The notes under the pieces are model-generated. The model had not been told where the DNA came from and searched no databases. It worked only from the letters and a program-made list of their open reading frames with translations. A program made the position numbers and the translations under genes. Source: Methylotenera_A sp031373695 (GTDB lineage: Bacteria > Pseudomonadota > Gammaproteobacteria > Burkholderiales > Methylophilaceae). Taken from it: a stretch of DNA of 10,655 nucleotides. Shown here in pieces: positions 7,689 through 10,655 of this stretch (position 1 is its first letter; every line of letters begins with the position of its first letter). The stretch lies in assembly GCA_031373695.1 (NCBI GenBank), contig JANMNC010000010.1, positions 1 through 10,655 on the forward strand. Reading direction: 5' to 3'.

Positions 7689-8768
7689 ATGCAAACATTA
7701 CAAGTATCGCTCGACAGCCGCTCATACCCTATACATATTGGCGCAGGTTTAATTAATCAAGCGCATTTAATATTGCCACACTTAAAGCGTAAAAATGTCG
7801 CCATTGTAACCAATACCACTGTTGCGCCGCTTTATTTAAAAAAGTTAGCTCAGCCTCTGCGCGATGCTGGCGTAAGTGTTCTAGAAATAATTTTGCCAGA
7901 TGGCGAAGCCTATAAAAATACCGAAACACTTAATTTAATTTACGATGCATTATTAAAAAATCGCTGCGAGCGCAGCACCACATTAATCGCCTTGGGTGGT
8001 GGTGTAATTGGCGATTTAACTGGATACGCAGCGGCAACCTATTTGCGTGGCGTGCCATTTATCCAAGTACCTACCACATTGTTATCTCAGGTAGATTCTA
8101 GCGTAGGCGGCAAAACTGGCATTAATCATCCGCTAGGCAAAAATATGATTGGTGCGTTTTACCAGCCCAAATTAGTACTGGCAGATATTGATACCTTGCA
8201 AACCTTGCCCAAGCGTGAGCTTTCTGCAGGTGCTGCAGAGGTGATTAAATATGGGTTAATTCGTGATGCTGATTTTTTTAATTGGTTAGAAATTAATATA
8301 AGCAAATTAATGGCACTAGAAGAAGCGGTAATTAGTTATGCTATTTATCGATCATGCAAAAATAAAGCTGAAGTAGTAGCAGCGGATGAGCACGAAACGG
8401 GCGAGCGGGCACTGCTAAATTTAGGTCACACATTTGGCCACGCCATAGAAAACGCAATGGGTTACGGCGTATGGCTGCATGGTGAGGCAGTTGCAGCAGG
8501 CACCATGCTGGCAGCAGATTTATCGCAGCGTATCGGCTGGTTAAAAGCTGATGAATTAGCCCGAATACATGCTCTGCTAACCGCATCCAGCTTGCCTCTC
8601 AAGGCACCTAATTTAGGTGTAGATAAATATTTAGATTTAATGGCAAACGATAAAAAAGTAGAAAACGGCAAAATTAGGCTAGTGTTGCAGCAAGGTATTG
8701 GCAAAGCTGTCATTACCAGTGATTACGATGTGGCAAAATTAAAAGAAACTTTAAACCTAGCATGCTAA
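7689..8768 (+). CDS. aroB: 3-dehydroquinate synthase
   Basis: Converts DAHP to 3-dehydroquinate, the second step of the shikimate pathway, using NAD and a divalent metal. The 359 residues are full length. The N-terminal Rossmann-like half shows ILPDGEAYK (68-76), LGGGVIGDLTGYAA (102-115) and the PTTLLSQVDSSVGGKTGIN block (128-146). The C-terminal half supplies metal ligands expected at Glu184 (GAAEVIKYG), His247 (GHTFGHA) and His264 (LHGEAVAAG). The start at 7689 gives the usual short N-terminus before SYPIHIG, although the ribosome binding site is weak. No promoter stands out in the 46-base gap after aroK, so the two are probably cotranscribed. Confidence 0.97.
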   Translation: MQTLQVSLDSRSYPIHIGAGLINQAHLILPHLKRKNVAIVTNTTVAPLYLKKLAQPLRDAGVSVLEIILPDGEAYKNTETLNLIYDALLKNRCERSTTLIALGGGVIGDLTGYAAATYLRGVPFIQVPTTLLSQVDSSVGGKTGINHPLGKNMIGAFYQPKLVLADIDTLQTLPKRELSAGAAEVIKYGLIRDADFFNWLEINISKLMALEEAVISYAIYRSCKNKAEVVAADEHETGERALLNLGHTFGHAIENAMGYGVWLHGEAVAAGTMLAADLSQRIGWLKADELARIHALLTASSLPLKAPNLGVDKYLDLMANDKKVENGKIRLVLQQGIGKAVITSDYDVAKLKETLNLAC

Positions 8769-8785
8769 ATTTGTTTCGCATTTCA

Positions 8786-8813
8786 TTAACAAAAAAATTC
8801 TGGCTTCTATCAT
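8786..8813 (+). promoter_or_regulatory. Candidate promoter close to the dgt start
   Basis: TTAACA (8786-8791), a 16-base spacer and TATCAT (8808-8813) each match 5 of 6 sigma-70 consensus positions. A start site 6-8 bases after the -10 box would fall near 8820, leaving a leader of only about 5-7 bases before the dgt ATG. No Shine-Dalgarno sequence is seen there, in keeping with a leaderless or nearly leaderless message. Confidence 0.4.
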
Positions 8814-8825
8814 AATCAATATCTT

Positions 8826-9968
8826 ATGAACACTCTTGCCGTTTACGCCGCTAATCCCGAAACGACTCTTGGCCGCCGTTTTGACGAGCCTGCCAGTCAA
8901 CTCATTAATGGGGTAAATGTTCGCAACGCCTTTCAGCGCGATCGTGATCGCATTATTCACTCTACCGCATTTCGTCGCCTAGAATACAAAACTCAAGTAT
9001 TTGTTAATCACGAAGGTGATTTATTTCGCACACGCTTAACGCATAGCCTGGAGGTTGCCCAATTAGCTCGCGGTATTGCGCGCACACTTAATTTGCATGA
9101 AGACCTAACAGAAGCCATAGCGTTGGCGCACGATTTGGGCCACACACCGTTTGGTCACGCTGGGCAAGATGCACTAAACGCTTGCATGAAAGATTACGGC
9201 GGTTTTGAGCATAATTTACAATCTTTGCGCGTGGTCGATAAATTAGAACTTCGTTATGCCGAATTCGATGGCTTAAACTGCACTTTTGAGCTGCGAGAAG
9301 GCATACTTAAACATTGCTCCATTAAAAACGCCCAACAGTTAGGCGATGTAGGTCAGCGCTTTATCGATAAAACCAACCCCAGCTTAGAAGCACAACTAAC
9401 CAACTTTGCTGATGAAATAGCCTACAACAACCACGACATTGACGATGGTTTACGCTCAGGTTTAATTAATATCGAGCAACTGAAAAGCGAAGAGCTATTT
9501 GCCTCTCAGCTAGAAATTGTGCAAGCTAAATATCCTAAACTAGAGCAGCGCAGGCTTATTCACGAAACTATTCGCCGCATGATTAATATTTTAGTAGTTG
9601 ATCTATGCCAAACCAGCGCACAGAATATTGCAGCCTTAAACCCACAAACCATTCAAGATATTCGCCAAGCACCTTATTTAATAAGTTTTAGCGCCAATGT
9701 CACTAAGCAAAATCTTGCCTTAAAACAATTTTTGCGCAAAAATTTATATCACCACTATAAAGTCAACCGCATGAGCGCCAAAGCCATGCGTATTATTCGC
9801 GAGCTATTTGAGGTGTTTTTTGACGACATCACTCTAATGCCGACAGAACATCAAGTGAACGCACAAATAGACAAACCACGTGCGGTAGCCGATTACATAG
9901 CAGGCATGACCGATAGATTTGCCATACGCGAGCACCGCAGGCTGTTTGCGGTAGAAGAGTATTTGTAG
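8826..9968 (+). CDS. dgt: Deoxyguanosinetriphosphate triphosphohydrolase-like protein (HD domain)
   Basis: HD-superfamily dNTP triphosphohydrolase that splits dNTPs such as dGTP into a deoxynucleoside and triphosphate, affecting nucleotide pools. At 380 residues it belongs to the shorter Dgt type common in proteobacteria and not to the roughly 500-residue E. coli Dgt. The N-terminal block LAVYAANPETTLGRR, then FQRDRDRIIHSTAFRRLEYK (36-55), is typical. The metal-site residues are visible: His73 in RLTHS, His102-Asp103 in LAHDLGHTPFGHAG and Asp196 in NFADEIAYNNHDIDD. The start at 8826 fits the conserved N-terminus although no ribosome binding site is apparent. Substrate preference cannot be read from sequence. 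No terminator hairpin with a T tract follows; a repeat-rich element begins at the stop codon itself. Confidence 0.93.
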   Translation: MNTLAVYAANPETTLGRRFDEPASQLINGVNVRNAFQRDRDRIIHSTAFRRLEYKTQVFVNHEGDLFRTRLTHSLEVAQLARGIARTLNLHEDLTEAIALAHDLGHTPFGHAGQDALNACMKDYGGFEHNLQSLRVVDKLELRYAEFDGLNCTFELREGILKHCSIKNAQQLGDVGQRFIDKTNPSLEAQLTNFADEIAYNNHDIDDGLRSGLINIEQLKSEELFASQLEIVQAKYPKLEQRRLIHETIRRMINILVVDLCQTSAQNIAALNPQTIQDIRQAPYLISFSANVTKQNLALKQFLRKNLYHHYKVNRMSAKAMRIIRELFEVFFDDITLMPTEHQVNAQIDKPRAVADYIAGMTDRFAIREHRRLFAVEEYL

Positions 9969-9979
9969 ATTCACTGTCA
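9968..9979 (+). repeat. Left copy of a 12-base inverted repeat bounding the GIY-YIG unit
   Basis: GATTCACTGTCA is the exact reverse complement of 10458-10469. It begins on the last base of the dgt TAG stop. It could be the terminus of an inserted element or a truncated copy of the repeat seen at 10438-10469. From 9980 to 10014 only an AT-rich stretch is seen. Confidence 0.6.
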
Positions 9980-10014
9980 TCAAATGCTTTTTTTGTTCTT
10001 TCATTCCTTATTTT

Positions 10015-10044
10015 TGTCATTGCGGGCTTGTCCCGCAATCTCGT
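10015..10044 (+). repeat. REP-like palindromic repeat, left copy
   Basis: A 30-base unit starting TGTCATTGCGGG with a perfect 8-base-pair stem (10019-10026 with 10032-10039) around the loop CTTGT. It matches 10395-10424 at 29 of 30 positions in the same orientation; the only difference is in the loop. No T tract follows, so it is not an ordinary terminator. It ends 12 bases before the GIY-YIG start codon. Confidence 0.85.
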
Positions 10045-10056
10045 GAAAATTAGCAG

Positions 10057-10314
10057 ATGAGTTATTACATTTATATGATGACCAACAAGCCTAACGGTGT
10101 TTTATATGTTGGCGTAACCAATAATTTAATTCGACGCGTATATGAACATAGAAATCATTTAGTTAAAGGATTTACCGCTAAATATAATCTTGATATGTTA
10201 GTGTGCTATGAGCAAACAGACGATGTGAATGGCGCAATTGCAAGAGAAAAACAGCTTAAAAATTGGCATAGGCAATGGAAAATTGATTTGATTGTGAAAA
10301 TGAATCCGACTTGA
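10057..10314 (+). CDS. Small GIY-YIG nuclease-superfamily protein, C-terminus shortened by TGA
   Basis: An 85-residue protein made of little more than a GIY-YIG domain, of the stand-alone type often annotated as putative endonuclease or, misleadingly, UvrC-like. The GIY and YIG elements appear as YIY (4-6) and YVG (17-19). The usual catalytic Arg is in LIRRVYEH (about Arg27) and the Glu in AIAREKQLKNW (Glu64). It ends NPT-TGA, but the same frame continues QDLYESVVG to a TAA at 10342-10344. Relatives as I know them read NP-x-W-x-DLY here, so the TGA appears to replace a Trp codon. The ribosome binding site is weak. The gene lies inside a repeat cluster between dgt and the next unit, and its cellular role is unknown. 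It may be active despite the short tail, or be an early pseudogene. Confidence 0.8.
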   Translation: MSYYIYMMTNKPNGVLYVGVTNNLIRRVYEHRNHLVKGFTAKYNLDMLVCYEQTDDVNGAIAREKQLKNWHRQWKIDLIVKMNPT

Positions 10315-10350
10315 CAAGACTTGTACGAATCAGTTGTGGGCTAAATTTTA

Positions 10351-10394
10351 TGTCATTGCGAGCTTATTTAGCTGTCATTGCGGGTTTATTTAAC
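10351..10394 (+). repeat. Two tandem 22-base degenerate repeats
   Basis: TGTCATTGCGAGCTTATTTA plus GC (10351-10372) is followed directly by TGTCATTGCGGGTTTATTTA plus AC (10373-10394), 19 of 22 positions identical. Both begin with the same TGTCATTGCG word as the full palindromic repeat that follows at 10395, but lack its second stem arm, so they look like half-units. Confidence 0.75.
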
Positions 10395-10424
10395 TGTCAT
10401 TGCGGGCTTGACCCGCAATCTCGT
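10395..10424 (+). repeat. REP-like palindromic repeat, right copy
   Basis: Second full copy of the 30-base unit, with an 8-base-pair stem (10399-10406 with 10412-10419) and loop CTTGA. It is in the same orientation as the copy at 10015-10044, with the GIY-YIG gene between them. Confidence 0.85.
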
Positions 10425-10437
10425 CAACAACCAAAAG

Positions 10438-10458
10438 ACCCTGAATCAAGTTCAGGGT
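10438..10458 (-). repeat. Second palindrome family, inverted relative to the first
   Basis: ACCCTGAA and TTCAGGGT form a perfect 8-base-pair stem around TCAAG. Read on the minus strand the loop is CTTGA and the unit is preceded by CTGTCA, exactly as in the 10395 repeat, although the stem sequence is different. With that repeat it forms a head-to-head pair about 13 bases apart. Confidence 0.75.
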
Positions 10459-10469
10459 GACAGTGAATC
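10458..10469 (-). repeat. Right copy of the 12-base inverted repeat
   Basis: TGACAGTGAATC, the perfect reverse complement of 9968-9979. It directly adjoins the palindrome at 10438-10458 and marks the outer edge of the repeat cluster. Confidence 0.6.
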
Positions 10470-10546
10470 AAATTTAGCAAGACAGTACCACACTGTTGCA
10501 CATATACAACACCCACTTAAAACTGTGTCGTAAACACACAAAACAC

Positions 10547-10576
10547 TTGCCCGTAAAAGGCTATCTTTGGCATACT
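10547..10576 (+). promoter_or_regulatory. Weak candidate promoter for the downstream unit
   Basis: TTGCCC (10547-10552), 18 bases, CATACT (10571-10576); each box matches 4 of 6 positions. An overlapping alternative is TTGGCA (10567-10572), 17 bases, TAGTAA (10590-10595), with a better -35 and poorer -10. Either would start a transcript shortly before the GGGAGAG hairpin. Confidence 0.2.
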
Positions 10577-10619
10577 CTTAATACCTTCTTAGTAAATAAA
10601 TGTAAATTAGTTTATGTTT

Positions 10620-10655
10620 GATGTCTGGGAGAGTTCGCGAACTTTCTCGTTCTTG
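10620..10655 (+). promoter_or_regulatory. Possible 5' edge of a glycine riboswitch, cut by window end
   Basis: TCTGGGAGAG at 10624-10633 resembles the conserved GGGAGAG segment that opens glycine (gcvT-type) aptamers. It continues into a hairpin: GAGA-GTT (10629-10635), loop CGCG, AAC-TT-TCTC (10640-10648) with a two-base bulge. The diagnostic later part, CCGAAGG...GCAA, would lie outside the window, so this remains a suggestion. The core AGTTCGCGAACT is also a perfect 12-base palindrome and could instead be a protein-binding site. Confidence 0.3.

Larger units (their letters stand above)
10470..10655 (+). other. Leader region of the next gene, no coding sequence recognised
   Basis: From the end of the repeat cluster to the window edge I see no convincing gene on either strand. 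The stretch is AT-rich, with promoter-like boxes around 10547-10576 and a hairpin segment at the very end. Its plus-strand signals suggest the 5' region of a transcript that continues past the window. Confidence 0.5.

Noticed and set aside
10019..10039. Hairpin as the dgt terminator
   Set aside because: The stem is strong but no T tract follows, and the same unit recurs at 10395, so it is better called a dispersed repeat; some effect on dgt mRNA stability is still possible.
10351..10424. Short regularly spaced repeats that could suggest a CRISPR array
   Set aside because: The units are directly adjacent with no unique spacers, there are only two to three of them and no cas genes; they are degenerate REP-like repeats.
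10569..10584. TGGCAT at 10569 as a possible sigma-54 -24 element
   Set aside because: The required TTGC-type -12 element is absent at the correct spacing (TAATA is present instead).
10614..10655. Open reading frame starting at ATG 10614 (MFDVWESS...) or ATG 10621
   Set aside because: Only 11-14 codons are visible, there is no ribosome binding site, the residues match no family I know and the hairpin suggests an RNA leader.

Overview
The window looks like the chromosome of an AT-rich betaproteobacterium. Protein sequences and gene order (a class A penicillin-binding protein divergent from pilMNOPQ, then aroK-aroB-dgt) point to Methylophilaceae, for example a Methylotenera-like methylotroph. 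That assignment is from recognition, not a search.

Layout: positions 1-1766 hold the N-terminal three quarters of penicillin-binding protein 1A on the minus strand, cut by the window edge. A 269-base divergent intergenic region follows, with a candidate promoter facing each way. Positions 2036-7028 are a tightly packed pilM-pilN-pilO-pilP-pilQ operon (gaps 0-24 bases) encoding the type IV pilus alignment subcomplex: cytoplasmic PilM, inner-membrane PilN and PilO, lipoprotein PilP and the outer-membrane secretin PilQ. A strong intrinsic terminator (7080-7114) follows pilQ and almost touches the GTG start of aroK. Shikimate kinase (aroK) and 3-dehydroquinate synthase (aroB) are two steps of the shikimate pathway, and a dGTPase-like HD phosphohydrolase (dgt) comes next. 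The PBP1A, PilQ and aroKB neighbourhood combines cell-wall synthesis, pilus passage through the envelope and aromatic amino-acid synthesis, and is a conserved housekeeping arrangement.

The unusual part is 9968-10469, about 500 bases inserted between the dgt stop codon and the next transcription unit. It contains a small GIY-YIG nuclease gene lying between two near-identical 30-base palindromic repeats in direct orientation. A 22-base tandem degenerate repeat and a second, differently sequenced palindrome with the same 8-5-8 geometry in inverted orientation follow it. A perfect 12-base inverted repeat, one copy of which begins on the last base of the dgt stop codon, marks both ends. The nuclease gene ends at a TGA exactly where its family usually has a Trp, and the familiar C-terminal tail continues in frame after it. 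Together this looks like a REP-like, repeat-associated GIY-YIG unit that may be mobile and is possibly decaying.

The last 186 bases are a promoter-like leader. It ends in a GGGAGAG hairpin segment that may be the 5' edge of a glycine riboswitch cut by the window end.
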